64,000 bases of DNA from an uncultured bacterium (lineage in GTDB: Bacteria; Planctomycetota; Phycisphaerae; Phycisphaerales; UBA1924): the NCBI GenBank assembly GCA_903834785.1, contig CAILKP010000061.1, positions 1 to 64,000 on the forward strand. Reading direction: 5' to 3'. The translations under genes and the position numbers were made by a program. The notes beneath the pieces are model-generated. The model saw nothing but the letters and a program-made list of their open reading frames with translations. It was not told where the DNA came from and did not search any database. Numbering within the stretch: position 1 is the stretch's first letter; each line of letters opens with the position of its first letter. Below are positions 26,992-35,848 of the stretch, piece after piece.

Positions 26992-28011
26992 TTACGGCAC
27001 ATCCCGGAACTTCACATGGCAGTCCTTGCACGTCGCCGCCACCAGCTTCAGCCCGGCGGAGAGCTTGGCCACATCCTTCTCGCCGGCCGCCAGCATGTCT
27101 TCAATCGCCTGCGCCTCACGGGCGTTGCGGCGGAGCAGTTCAGCGAACTCCGCGGGCTGGCTCTTGGCCCGCCCGCCCTCGGCACTGTTCCGCAGCAGGT
27201 CGGCCAGCCGCCCCGCCTCCGCGGCAGGAACCAGATCCGGATGATCCGGCGGCACCTTCCAGCCCGCCTTCTCGATCGCATAGAGGTGCTCCATCACCAC
27301 ATCCATATCAACCATCGCCTGCACGAACCCCGACGGCTTGGACACCGAGGCGAACGTGCCCGGCACCGCATCGATCGCCTGCTTGCTCAGCACCGTTGCG
27401 TTCCTGGCGCAGGCCCACAACCCGGTGTACCCCGCGGCAGTCCCCGAAACCCTCATCCGCTCCAGCATCGACTGGGGGTTCGCAAGCCCAAGTGCCACCG
27501 CCACCGATGCCGCGGCACCCGCGCTGCGGTGCTTGCCATGATGACAGTGGATGTAGACCGGCCCCTGAGCCATCGCATCCCGCGTCGCCCGCACCAGTTC
27601 CAGCCGCCGGGCATCATCAAAGCCGTTGTAGCCGATCGGCAGGTGAATGTACCGGATGCCCCTGGCCTCCGCCCGGCTTATCTCCGGCTCGGCGCCATCC
27701 ACGCTGATGATCGTCCGGATGCCCATCCCAGCCAGCGTATCAAACCCGGCATCACCCTCGGGCATGCTGCCGGAGATGTACCCATCGACGTAGGTCACCG
27801 CGTTGTGGATACCGGGATAGTCAACCGGTTTGGTTGCGGCGAGCGCTGGCATGGCCACCGGACGAACCTTGTTCGGGCTCGCCCCCGCGCCCTTGGCGTC
27901 AGATGGCTTCTCACGGTCAGTCAAACCGGGGTTTGAAGCGTTGCAGGCCACCAGCCCGCCACACAGCATCGCCAGACCCATCACCAATCCGCACGCAACA
28001 GTTCGTTTCAT
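26992..28011 (-). CDS. Lipoprotein dual-specificity phosphatase fused to a cytochrome c'-like domain
   Basis: Starts at the ATG at 28011 with GGGAGC upstream and a lipobox 'GLVAC' at Cys23. Residues 65-200 form a dual-specificity/tyrosine phosphatase-like fold: 'IRTIISVDGAEPEI' is followed by the catalytic loop 'YIHCHHGKHRSA', in which Cys156 and Arg162 are in CX5R spacing. The C-terminal third is helical and ends 'ATCKDCHVKFRD', a CxxCH haem site (Cys328, Cys331, His332) only a few residues from the terminus, as in class II cytochromes c. The combination suggests a periplasmic redox-linked phosphatase; the function is inferred and the pairing is unusual. Confidence 0.75.
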   Translation of the reverse strand: MKRTVACGLVMGLAMLCGGLVACNASNPGLTDREKPSDAKGAGASPNKVRPVAMPALAATKPVDYPGIHNAVTYVDGYISGSMPEGDAGFDTLAGMGIRTIISVDGAEPEISRAEARGIRYIHLPIGYNGFDDARRLELVRATRDAMAQGPVYIHCHHGKHRSAGAAASVAVALGLANPQSMLERMRVSGTAAGYTGLWACARNATVLSKQAIDAVPGTFASVSKPSGFVQAMVDMDVVMEHLYAIEKAGWKVPPDHPDLVPAAEAGRLADLLRNSAEGGRAKSQPAEFAELLRRNAREAQAIEDMLAAGEKDVAKLSAGLKLVAATCKDCHVKFRDVP

Positions 28012-28128
28012 CGGGTGCTCCCAGTGCCAATCACCGGGAGTTTACCGCGCGTGCAGCACTTGTGCAACCTGTAAGCCGCTCAGGAGCTGCGAATCGGCCC
28101 ACCTTGTTGCTTCAGACCGCACTCCGCA

Positions 28129-29748
28129 TTACGCCCGCAGCCACTCAGCACCGATCCGCTCGATATCTTCAAACAGCGGCCGGTCTTCATTCACAGGCAC
28201 GAAGCTGGGGAACCACGCGGGGTTCTGCACCGCCTTGCCCTCCGCCCGTCCCTTCCGCCGCAGGTAGTTCAGCTGTGCCGTCGCCATGGCGGCGATGGCC
28301 AGCACCGCAGCCAGCCGCTCAGTCTGGGCCAGTGCATGCCGCGCGGCCATGGTGCCCATGGAGACCACATCCTGGTTCCGCCCGTTGGTCGGCACGCTGG
28401 CCGTGGCGCAAGGGCCCTGGTGCTGCCGCAGTTCGGCAATCAGCGAAGACGCGGTGATCTGGGCACCGGCAAAGCCGCTGGTGGCCCCGGGGTTCCACGC
28501 CAGCAGCAGCGGCCCACCCGAAAGGTCCGGGTTGCACAGCACATCCAACTGCCGCTCGGCGAGGATCGCGGCCTGCACCGTCGCCGTGTTGATCATGTCG
28601 CTGGCAAAGGCGATCTGCTGACCCTGGAAGTTGCCGCCGTGCAGCACGCACCCGGCATCAGGCCCGGCGATCAGCGGGTTGTCGTTCACACCGTTGAGTT
28701 CGCGCTCGATGGTCTGCCGGGCGTACGTCAACTGGTCGCGGCAGGCACCAAGGAACTGCGGGGCACACCGCAGCGAGTACACCTCCTGCAGCGGCCGGCT
28801 GGCATCCTCCCACGCCCCGTAACGCTCGGCTTCAGCCCGAATCGTCGCCGCACTTCGGCACTGGCCGGCATGCCCGCGGGCCACGTGCAGCCGCGGATCC
28901 AAGGCCTGCTCGCGGCAGCCCAGCAGCCGGTACATCCACCCCGTGATCTCCTCGGCCCGCTGCACCAGCCGCTCGGCCCGAGCCAGCGCCAGCGAGGCGT
29001 ACGCCGTCATGAACGCGGTACCGTTGACTAGCGCCAGAGCGTCTCGGCCGCTGAGTTGGATCGGTTCAATCCCCGCCGCGGCCAAGTGCACGCCGCAGGG
29101 GCTGGCCTTCCCATCGGTCACCACCTTTCCGCTGCCCAGCAGCACGCGGGCGATATGCGAGAGCGGGATCAGGTCTCCTGAGGCACCGACTGACCCCACC
29201 TCCGGCACCGCCGGGATCAGCCCGCTGTGCATCAGTTCAACAAACGCATCCGCCGCAGCATGCTCAATGCCTGACCCGCCGAGGCCGATCGTGTGGGCCC
29301 GAATCACCATCGTCGCCCGCACCACCTCAGCACTGGCGAGCGCGCCGCACCCGGCAGCCAGATGGCAGATCAACCCCTCACCCTGCTTGTTCGCATCGCT
29401 ATCGGCCGCGTACTTGACGTGCGGGCCGAAGCCCGTGGTCAGTCCGTAGATCGCGTCACCGCGCCGAGTCGCCCTGCCGAGCCACTCGGCGGAGTCGGCC
29501 ATCGCCGAACGCGACGCATCGGTGAAACGGACACGCGATGACACATCCCTGGCAAAGGCCTCGACCCGCTCGGCTGTCAGCGTGCTGCCGCGGCCGATCT
29601 GCAGGATCACCCCCGCACCGGTGCTGGCGAGCTGGCTGATCGGAGCACCGCCCGCACGCTCTGCGTGCTGCGCATCGTTCTTGAACTCCGCGATCGAAGT
29701 GCTGGGGGGGGTGCTGGTTTCAGTCGTCTGCATTGTCGTCCGTGCCAT
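28129..29748 (-). CDS. Tyrosine ammonia-lyase (aromatic amino acid lyase family)
   Basis: Deaminates an aromatic amino acid through the MIO cofactor. The self-processing Ala-Ser-Gly is at residues 189-191 ('GSVGASGDLIPLSH') and the catalytic Tyr is in 'YGLTTGFG' near 101. The residue pair that decides substrate reads His129-Leu130 ('LICHLAAG'), the combination of bacterial tyrosine ammonia-lyases rather than Ser-His of histidine lyases or Phe-Leu of phenylalanine lyases. Start at 29748 has AAGGA upstream. With the CoA ligase and pyp 5 kb away it should supply p-coumarate for the PYP chromophore. Confidence 0.85.
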   Translation of the reverse strand: MARTTMQTTETSTPPSTSIAEFKNDAQHAERAGGAPISQLASTGAGVILQIGRGSTLTAERVEAFARDVSSRVRFTDASRSAMADSAEWLGRATRRGDAIYGLTTGFGPHVKYAADSDANKQGEGLICHLAAGCGALASAEVVRATMVIRAHTIGLGGSGIEHAAADAFVELMHSGLIPAVPEVGSVGASGDLIPLSHIARVLLGSGKVVTDGKASPCGVHLAAAGIEPIQLSGRDALALVNGTAFMTAYASLALARAERLVQRAEEITGWMYRLLGCREQALDPRLHVARGHAGQCRSAATIRAEAERYGAWEDASRPLQEVYSLRCAPQFLGACRDQLTYARQTIERELNGVNDNPLIAGPDAGCVLHGGNFQGQQIAFASDMINTATVQAAILAERQLDVLCNPDLSGGPLLLAWNPGATSGFAGAQITASSLIAELRQHQGPCATASVPTNGRNQDVVSMGTMAARHALAQTERLAAVLAIAAMATAQLNYLRRKGRAEGKAVQNPAWFPSFVPVNEDRPLFEDIERIGAEWLRA

Positions 29749-30250
29749 CGTGTCTTTCCTTGCCTTCCAATCCGGCTTCCGCGACCCCTGCGCGTTCCCC
29801 GCTCGCTTGCTCTGGCGGCTTCCACGCAACCCCGATGCCGCCTGGGCAATCGCCAGGAGCGCACGTTCCGCTCTTCCTCGAATCGGTCCGCCGCACCGCC
29901 ACGTTTCAGACTGGCTCATGGAAAACCCCATGGTGGTGCAAACGCCCCGGGGAGTTCACTCGTCGCCATCGCGACGGCCGAGCTCGCAGCGGGGCATTCA
30001 CCCCAGCTCGCAGTCCGGCGGTGCACTCATCCCCTCATCGCCGCAGCGCACAGCGTGCGCACCGGCCACGCGCAATCCGGAGCTTCCCGCAATCGAGGCA
30101 CCGCCGCGCAAGGGCAAGGCCCTATCGACATCAAGGCCTTGCCGGCGATGGCCGATACCTGCGACACGGGCGTCCCCCTACCGCCGCGCCAGCGCATGAC
30201 TCACTCCATGCACGCCGTCACCTCCTCGCCAATCGCCCGGTGAGCAATCC
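29749..30250. other. Intergenic region between TAL and the radical SAM gene
   Basis: A 502-base divergent gap with no supported gene. It must contain promoters for both directions. A hairpin (30114-30121 with 30135-30142, 13-base loop) lies about 110 bases before the radical SAM start. I see no convincing -35/-10 pair. Confidence 0.4.
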
Positions 30251-31615
30251 ATGAGCACCATCTCTCTGCCCGTGATCACGCCCCAGCCCTCGACAGAGAG
30301 CTGCTCGCCCTCACAGACTCCCAAGGAAACCACAGTCGGCAACTACTTCGTTGCCAACTACCCGCCATTTGGCTTCTGGAAGCCCGACCACATCGGGGCT
30401 TTGCACCAGGCGATGGAGCGTCCGCCGGTCCCCGGTGTTGATCTCGGCCTCTACGCCCACATTCCCTTCTGCCGCAAACGCTGCCACTTCTGCTACTTCC
30501 GCGTCTACACCGACAAGAACTCCTCGGAGATCCGCCGCTACATCGACTCCCTGCTCACCGAGCTGCGCACCCTCAGCAGCAAGCCGGTCATCGGCGGCCG
30601 CACGCCAAGCTTCATTAACTTCGGCGGCGGCACGCCCAGCTACCTCTCTGTTGATCAGCTCACCGGGCTGTTTGCCGGGATGCGCAATCTGCTGCCCTGG
30701 GACAACGCCCGCGAGATCGGCTTTGAAGGCGAGCCCGGCACACTCAACGAACTCAAGCTCCGCGCTCTGCGCGAACTCGGCATCACGCGCCTGAGCCTGG
30801 GCATCGAACACCTCGACGATCACATCCTGGAGATCAACGGCCGCGCCCACCGTTCGAAAGAGGCCTATCGCGCCTACGCCTTCGCCCGTGAAGTCGGATT
30901 CCCGCAGATCAACATCGATCTCATCGCCGGCATGGTCGAGGAAAACGAGGCCAGGTGGGCCGAGACCGTCGCCCGCACCATCGAGCTGGAGCCCGACTCG
31001 GTCACCATCTACCAGATGGAGATCCCGTACAACACAACGATCTACCAGCGCATGAAGGCCGAGGGAACCCTCGTCGCCCCCGTGGCCGACTGGGAAACCA
31101 AACGTCGCTGGGTCGACTACGCCTTCGGTGAGTTCCAGAAGGCCGGCTACACCGTGGCCACCGCCACCACCGTCGTTCGCAAGCCAGATACGGAGTTTGC
31201 CTACCGCACTGGCCTGTTCAACGGCACCGACTTGCTCTCCGTCGGTGTCTCCAGCTTCGGCCACATCAGCGGCATCAACTACCAGAACCAGCACGACTTC
31301 AACCCGTACATCGACGCCGTAAACAACACCGGCATGGCCACCTACCGGGCCTACCCGCTCTCACGCGATGAGAACTACATCCGCGAGCTCGCACTTCAGC
31401 TCAAGGCCGGCAGTGTCAGCATCCGCGCCTTTACCGAGAAGTTCGGCATCGACCCGCGTGTCCGCTTCGCCTCCGCCCTGGAGACCTTCCGCCAGCGGGG
31501 CGTCCTGGACATCTCCGGCGATCGCCTTGGCATCAACCGCGCTGGCCTGCTGCAGATCGACAAACTGATGTTCGAGCTCTTCCTGCCCGAGCACCAGACC
31601 GGCCGGTTCGCCTGA
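30251..31615 (+). CDS. HemN/HemW-like radical SAM protein
   Basis: Radical S-adenosylmethionine protein of the coproporphyrinogen oxidase-like group. The 4Fe-4S site is 'IPFCRKRCHFCYF' (Cys74, Cys78, Cys81), with 'NFGGGTPSYL' for SAM binding and a HemN-type C-terminal domain ending in a helical segment. GGTGAG lies before the ATG at 30251. Many HemN-like proteins are not haem enzymes but haem chaperones, methyltransferases or cyclopropanases. Here it is 71 bases upstream of an HpaB-type hydroxylase on the same strand, within the PYP region, so a role in chromophore or phenylpropanoid modification is a hypothesis. Confidence 0.8.
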   Translation: MSTISLPVITPQPSTESCSPSQTPKETTVGNYFVANYPPFGFWKPDHIGALHQAMERPPVPGVDLGLYAHIPFCRKRCHFCYFRVYTDKNSSEIRRYIDSLLTELRTLSSKPVIGGRTPSFINFGGGTPSYLSVDQLTGLFAGMRNLLPWDNAREIGFEGEPGTLNELKLRALRELGITRLSLGIEHLDDHILEINGRAHRSKEAYRAYAFAREVGFPQINIDLIAGMVEENEARWAETVARTIELEPDSVTIYQMEIPYNTTIYQRMKAEGTLVAPVADWETKRRWVDYAFGEFQKAGYTVATATTVVRKPDTEFAYRTGLFNGTDLLSVGVSSFGHISGINYQNQHDFNPYIDAVNNTGMATYRAYPLSRDENYIRELALQLKAGSVSIRAFTEKFGIDPRVRFASALETFRQRGVLDISGDRLGINRAGLLQIDKLMFELFLPEHQTGRFA

Positions 31616-31686
31616 ACCTGCGTTCTCCCCCGATCTGCCCTCAACCCGCCCGATCACGCCCACAGACCATCGCTCGGAGACAACCC

Positions 31687-33249
31687 ATGCCCGGCGCACT
31701 CGGCTCCCACGCCCGCCCCGAAGACTGCATCGCCGACTCCACCCGCCCCTACACCGGGGCCGAGTTCATGGCCAGTCTCCGCGACGGCCGCGATGTCTAC
31801 TTCGATGGCCAGCGCATCGCCGATGTCACCGCCCACCCCGCACTCCGCAACAGCGTGCGCTCCATCGGCCGGCTCTACGACGCCCTGCACGACCCGGCCA
31901 CGCGCGACGTCATGACCTGCGCCACCGACACCGGCTCCGGCGGGTACACCCACCGCTACTTCCGCGTCCAGCGCAGCCGTGAGGATCTCATCGCCGCCCG
32001 CGGCGCCATCGCCCACTGGTCGCGGCTGACCTACGGCTGGATGGGCCGTGCCCCCGACTACAAGGCCTCGTTCAGCAACACCCTGGGCGCCAACCCGGAG
32101 TTCTACGGCCCCTACGCCGACAACGCCCGCCGCTGGTACAAGCTCGCGCAGGAAACCCTGCCGTTCATGAACCACTCGATCGTCAACCCGCCGATCGATC
32201 GCCAGCGCCCCGTGGCGGAGGTCAAGGACGTCTTCGTCCATGCCAAGCGCGAGACCGATGCCGGCATCATCGTCAGCGGTGCCAAGGTCGTCGCAACCTC
32301 CTCGGCCTTCTGCCACTACAACTTCATCGGCCAGACATCCAAGACCGCCACTGAAGATCTCGACATGTCGCTGGCCTTCATGGTGCCCATCAACGCACCC
32401 GGCGTCAAGCTCATCTGCCGCGCGTCCTACGAGCACGCGGCCCACCGCGCCGGCTCACCGTTTGACTACCCGCTTTCCTCCCGCTTCGACGAAAACGACG
32501 CCATCCTCATCCTCGATGATGTCCTTATCCCGTGGGAAGACGTGCTGATCTACCGCGACCCCCAGCGGATCCGCAACTTCTTCCTGGGCTCGGGCTTCAT
32601 GAACGGCTTCCTCTTCCACGGCTGCACACGCCTGGCCGTCAAGCTTGACTTCCTGACCGGCCTGCTGGCCCAGTGCCTCCACGTTGTCGGCGGTGACGAG
32701 TACCGCGGCAACCTGACCCTCCTGGGCGAAGTCGTCGCCCAGCGAAACCTCATCTGGTCGCTTTCCAACGCCATGGTCCACAACCCCGACCCGTGGAAGG
32801 GCGACGCCGTCCTGCCCGAGCGCCGGGCCGCCATGAACTACAACGTCTTCGGACCCGACACCTACGCCCGAATCCGCGAGATCATCCAGCGCACCATCAC
32901 CAGCGGTCTGATCTACCTGCCTTCCACCGTCAGCGACCTGATCTCGCCCGAGCTTGAGCCCTACCTCCGTCGCTACGTCCGCGGCAGCCATGACATCGGC
33001 CACGTCCAGCGCATCAAGATGCTCAAGCTCCTCTGGGACAGCATCGGCACCGAGTTCGGCGGTCGCCATGAGCTCTACGAACGCAACTACGCCGGCGGCT
33101 GGGAAGACACCCGCCTAGCCGTTCTGCACGAGGCCGAACGCAGCGGCTCCATGAAGTCCATGAAGGACATGGTCGACCAGTGCATGGCCGACTATGACCA
33201 GAACGGCTGGACCGGCAACACCTGGCTGAACCCCGACCAAGCGGCCTGA
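31687..33249 (+). CDS. HpaB-type FAD-dependent aromatic 3-hydroxylase
   Basis: Large component of the 4-hydroxyphenylacetate 3-monooxygenase family, which adds an ortho hydroxyl to p-hydroxyphenyl compounds using reduced FAD. Typical segments are 'YGWMGRAPDYKASF' and the flavin-binding region around residues 145-215; 520 residues is normal. Related enzymes (for example Sam5 of the saccharomicin pathway) convert p-coumarate to caffeate. No HpaC flavin reductase is linked. Co-directional with the radical SAM gene and convergent with the CoA ligase, it could convert the PYP chromophore precursor to a catechol form; that is inference. Confidence 0.85.
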   Translation: MPGALGSHARPEDCIADSTRPYTGAEFMASLRDGRDVYFDGQRIADVTAHPALRNSVRSIGRLYDALHDPATRDVMTCATDTGSGGYTHRYFRVQRSREDLIAARGAIAHWSRLTYGWMGRAPDYKASFSNTLGANPEFYGPYADNARRWYKLAQETLPFMNHSIVNPPIDRQRPVAEVKDVFVHAKRETDAGIIVSGAKVVATSSAFCHYNFIGQTSKTATEDLDMSLAFMVPINAPGVKLICRASYEHAAHRAGSPFDYPLSSRFDENDAILILDDVLIPWEDVLIYRDPQRIRNFFLGSGFMNGFLFHGCTRLAVKLDFLTGLLAQCLHVVGGDEYRGNLTLLGEVVAQRNLIWSLSNAMVHNPDPWKGDAVLPERRAAMNYNVFGPDTYARIREIIQRTITSGLIYLPSTVSDLISPELEPYLRRYVRGSHDIGHVQRIKMLKLLWDSIGTEFGGRHELYERNYAGGWEDTRLAVLHEAERSGSMKSMKDMVDQCMADYDQNGWTGNTWLNPDQAA

Positions 33250-33380
33250 ACCACCGAACAGCAGCACCGGATGCGGCCGCTGCTTGACACCACAACACCC
33301 CACCCGCTCGCCGACAGCTCGGCGGCGGTCGGTTCTCCGCGCACGCACGCTCCTGTGATGCTGCTTGTTCTATCACACCG

Positions 33381-34898
33381 CTAGGCCGCCGTCGCAGCCG
33401 GCATCACCGCACCCAGACGACTCCGATCCACCGCACCCTTGCCCGTGAGCGGCAGCGTCCGCTGATCCAGCCGCACCAACCCGCCGAATCGGTCTGCCAG
33501 CGGCCCCAGGCACGCCGCAACAACACCCCGCTCAGGCATCTCGGCACCCGCGGCCACTACCACACCCACCATCAGCGTGTGCCCATCCGGCGAAGCAATC
33601 CACGCCTCTCGCACACCCGGCACCGCGCGCATGATGGCGTCTTCGATCAGCCCCACCTCCACAAGCCGCCCGTTCGACAGCTTGATGTTCGAGTCCGCCC
33701 GCCCCAGGAAGACAAGCCCGTCAGGGCCGCCGACCGTCGCCGCACGAACCACATCGCCGGTGTTCAACCACCGGTCCGGGTCCAGCCGCTGCAGCCGCCC
33801 CTTCGTCCAGTGGCCGATGCACACGTTCGGACCCCGCACCTCCAGCACACCATCGCTGTTCACCCTCGTGCGGCAGCCCAGCACCTGCCCCAGATACCCG
33901 CCGCACCACACACCCGGCTCGCCCAGGCTGATGCCCGGCCCCGCTTCCGTCTGCCCGTATCCCGCCCGAAGGTTCGTCTCAGCCAGCAGAGCCGCCAGAT
34001 CCGGCCGCACCTGAGCACCGCCGACGATCCCGCCGGTCAGGCTCGCCAGAAGTTCACGGCCCTCAGGCAGCTCGGCCAATCGCTCGGCCTGAAGCGGCAC
34101 CATGGACACATGCGTCGGCCGGTACGTCTCGGCGGCACGCAGGATGGATCCCGCATCACGACCGTTCGACGCCTCCCGCACGATCATCGCCCCGCCGAAC
34201 ATCGCCGGCAGCAGGTTGATGATCAGCCCGAAGGCGTGATGCCAAGGCAGCAGCGACAGCATCACCGCGCCGTTGCCGCCGCTGGCCTCCTCGACCTCCG
34301 CATCGGCGTCCACCGGAATCGCTTCGCCGAATCCCAGTAGCGGAATGTGGCACTCCAGCACGCTCATGATGTTCCGCGTCGACAGCGCCATCCACTTGCC
34401 GGCGCCCGTCGTCCCACTGGTCCGCAGCATCATGCACACATCAGGCGTCCGCTCGCCGCGGCAGGTCCGCAGCCCGTCGATGACCTCCGGCGGTCCGCTG
34501 TCGGCATCCGGCACAACACAGTGCTGGCCGCTGCCGCCCACCATCAGCCTGGCGTCCATCTCGTCAAGCAGTTCCTCGCTTCGGTTTGCCGCCTCCGGCG
34601 ATGCCAGCACCAGTGTCAGCCCGTCCCACAGCGCGGCAACCAGCACCATCAGGAATGCCGGCGACGGCTCCAGAGCCAGAATGACCCGATCCCCCCGCTG
34701 AAGCCCCGCTGCCCTGAAGGCGAGCGTCCACAGCCGGGCCCCGCGCCACACCGATGCCCCGGGGATGATCCGCTCCGGGAAGACGAAGATCGGGTCGGCT
34801 TTCATGAACAGACTCGCCCGCAGCCGTCGCCGCCAGGGGCACTGGTCGTCATCCGGGGTCGTCGCCGCTCCGCTGGCTCGCTGGATCTGTGTGCTCAT
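33381..34898 (-). CDS. AMP-forming CoA ligase, probable p-coumarate:CoA ligase for PYP
   Basis: ANL-superfamily adenylating enzyme. The P-loop motif is 'LRTSGTTGAGK', followed by 'GYGQTEAG', 'NTGDVV' and the C-terminal lysine motif 'LPLTGKGAVDR'. In known PYP systems a p-coumaryl-CoA ligase activates the chromophore before it is attached to the protein, and its gene neighbours pyp, exactly as here. Start uncertain: ATG at 34898 is given, while an in-frame ATG at 34964 overlaps the pyp stop (TGATG) and could be coupled. A hairpin lies between the two possible starts. Confidence 0.83.
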   Translation of the reverse strand: MSTQIQRASGAATTPDDDQCPWRRRLRASLFMKADPIFVFPERIIPGASVWRGARLWTLAFRAAGLQRGDRVILALEPSPAFLMVLVAALWDGLTLVLASPEAANRSEELLDEMDARLMVGGSGQHCVVPDADSGPPEVIDGLRTCRGERTPDVCMMLRTSGTTGAGKWMALSTRNIMSVLECHIPLLGFGEAIPVDADAEVEEASGGNGAVMLSLLPWHHAFGLIINLLPAMFGGAMIVREASNGRDAGSILRAAETYRPTHVSMVPLQAERLAELPEGRELLASLTGGIVGGAQVRPDLAALLAETNLRAGYGQTEAGPGISLGEPGVWCGGYLGQVLGCRTRVNSDGVLEVRGPNVCIGHWTKGRLQRLDPDRWLNTGDVVRAATVGGPDGLVFLGRADSNIKLSNGRLVEVGLIEDAIMRAVPGVREAWIASPDGHTLMVGVVVAAGAEMPERGVVAACLGPLADRFGGLVRLDQRTLPLTGKGAVDRSRLGAVMPAATAA

Positions 34899-34906
34899 AA
34901 TCGAAG

Positions 34907-34936
34907 CGGGCGTGCCGCATTTCTGCAGCACGCCCG
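34907..34936 (-). promoter_or_regulatory. Hairpin between pyp and the CoA ligase
   Basis: CGGGCGTGC (34907-34915) pairs perfectly with GCACGCCCG (34928-34936) around a 12-base loop, 28 bases after the pyp stop. No T-run follows. It may stabilise pyp mRNA or reduce read-through, allowing more photoreceptor than ligase. Confidence 0.55.
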
Positions 34937-34963
34937 ATGTTTCGTCACTGCTCTCGCAGCGCA

Positions 34964-35395
34964 TCAGGCGCGCTGGCAGAAGACCCAGTTCGTGCGGCTG
35001 GCCGGATCACGGTACATGTGGATCCGCACGCTGGTGGGCTTGAGCTTGAAGGTGAAAGTGTAGGGGAACGCGATGTTCAGCGAGCCCGCGGCGATGCCCT
35101 TGCGGAAGGCGCCGAAAAACAGGCCGTTGTTGGTGCAGGGGGCAATCTGCGTGAAGTAGTGCTTGTTCTCGAACTGCGGCACCGGAACGCAGCCCAGCTC
35201 GGACTGGTAGCGGTTGACCATCAGCACCTTGCCGGTGTCATCCAGCTTGATGACGCCGAAGTCGCAGCTGTCCGCATCGGCGCGGGTCAGCGAGCCGAGC
35301 TGGCTGAAGATCTCCTGCGGCACGAACGAACCGGGGTTCGAAGGGGCCGAGGTGCGGTTGGACATACGGTCACGAAGCATATTGGCGCTGCTCAC
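34964..35395 (-). CDS. pyp: Photoactive yellow protein (divergent)
   Basis: Small blue-light receptor of the PAS fold carrying a thioester-linked hydroxycinnamoyl chromophore. From about residue 44 the sequence aligns without gaps to Halorhodospira PYP as far as the loop after residue 115. The chromophore cysteine is Cys87 in 'QIAPCTNN' (Cys69 in PYP numbering), followed by the typical 'GIAAGSLN' and 'PYTFTFKLKPTSVRIHM'. Several pocket residues differ: 42 is Val, 46 is Gln, 50 is Gly, 52 is Val, 98 is Phe, 100 is Leu. A GTG at 35395 with AAAGGAG seven bases upstream is the start; it overlaps the preceding gene (GTGA). Neighbouring TAL and CoA ligase genes support the call. Confidence 0.93.
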   Translation of the reverse strand: MSSANMLRDRMSNRTSAPSNPGSFVPQEIFSQLGSLTRADADSCDFGVIKLDDTGKVLMVNRYQSELGCVPVPQFENKHYFTQIAPCTNNGLFFGAFRKGIAAGSLNIAFPYTFTFKLKPTSVRIHMYRDPASRTNWVFCQRA

Positions 35396-35754
35396 TGGTT
35401 GGCTCCTTTGTTGGTGTTGGTATTGCCGTTGCTGTTATTGACTTCCTTCCACGATGCGCGAACGACGGGCTTGTCGTCTTGCATCTCGAAGGTCACCGTC
35501 TTCTCGCTAAACATGCCGTCGAGCTGGCCGCTGAGCTCCTGAACATAGTTCAGCAGCTGACCGACGCTGGCGTCGGACACCGGCGTGCGGCTGCCGTAGG
35601 TGGCGACAAAGTCGCACACCTGTGCCTCAAGATTGCGGATCATGTTCACGACGTCTTCGGCGTCGTAGCAGCCGGTCTCGGCCGCCAGCCACTCACGCTC
35701 TGCGTACAGAGCTTCGAGCTGCTCCTGGAGTGCTCCGTCAGTTGCATCCATCAT
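35392..35754 (-). CDS. Small protein of the pyp operon, unknown
   Basis: Unrecognised 120-residue acidic protein whose stop overlaps the pyp start, so the two are co-translated. The first 65 residues are predicted helical ('LQEQLEALYAEREWLAAE', 'AEDVVNMIRNLEAQVCDF'), then a linker and a second helix, then a strand-like 'KTVTFEMQDDKPVVRASW' and an Asn-rich tail. AAAGGG precedes the ATG at 35754. Its last codons contain the pyp ribosome-binding site. Possible PYP partner or chaperone by context only. Confidence 0.65.
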   Translation of the reverse strand: MMDATDGALQEQLEALYAEREWLAAETGCYDAEDVVNMIRNLEAQVCDFVATYGSRTPVSDASVGQLLNYVQELSGQLDGMFSEKTVTFEMQDDKPVVRASWKEVNNSNGNTNTNKGANQ

Positions 35755-35848
35755 GGGTAGAACCCTTTCGTGCGCGTGCGGATCTGTTCGCTTATTGCCC
35801 GGTGCCGCACGCAGCACCAAACCGCGGGACGTGTGACGCCGCTCGAAC

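Noticed and set aside
28129-29748. Histidine ammonia-lyase (hutH)
   Set aside because: The selectivity pair is His-Leu as in TAL, and pyp plus a CoA ligase are nearby; no hutU, hutI or hutG is present.
29733-30254. Plus-strand frame of 173 codons filling the TAL-radical SAM gap
   Set aside because: Pro/Arg/Ser-rich, no homology features, no ribosome site; considered non-coding.
30251-31615. Coproporphyrinogen III dehydrogenase (hemN)
   Set aside because: Only the radical SAM core is certain; no haem genes are nearby and the family has many other functions.
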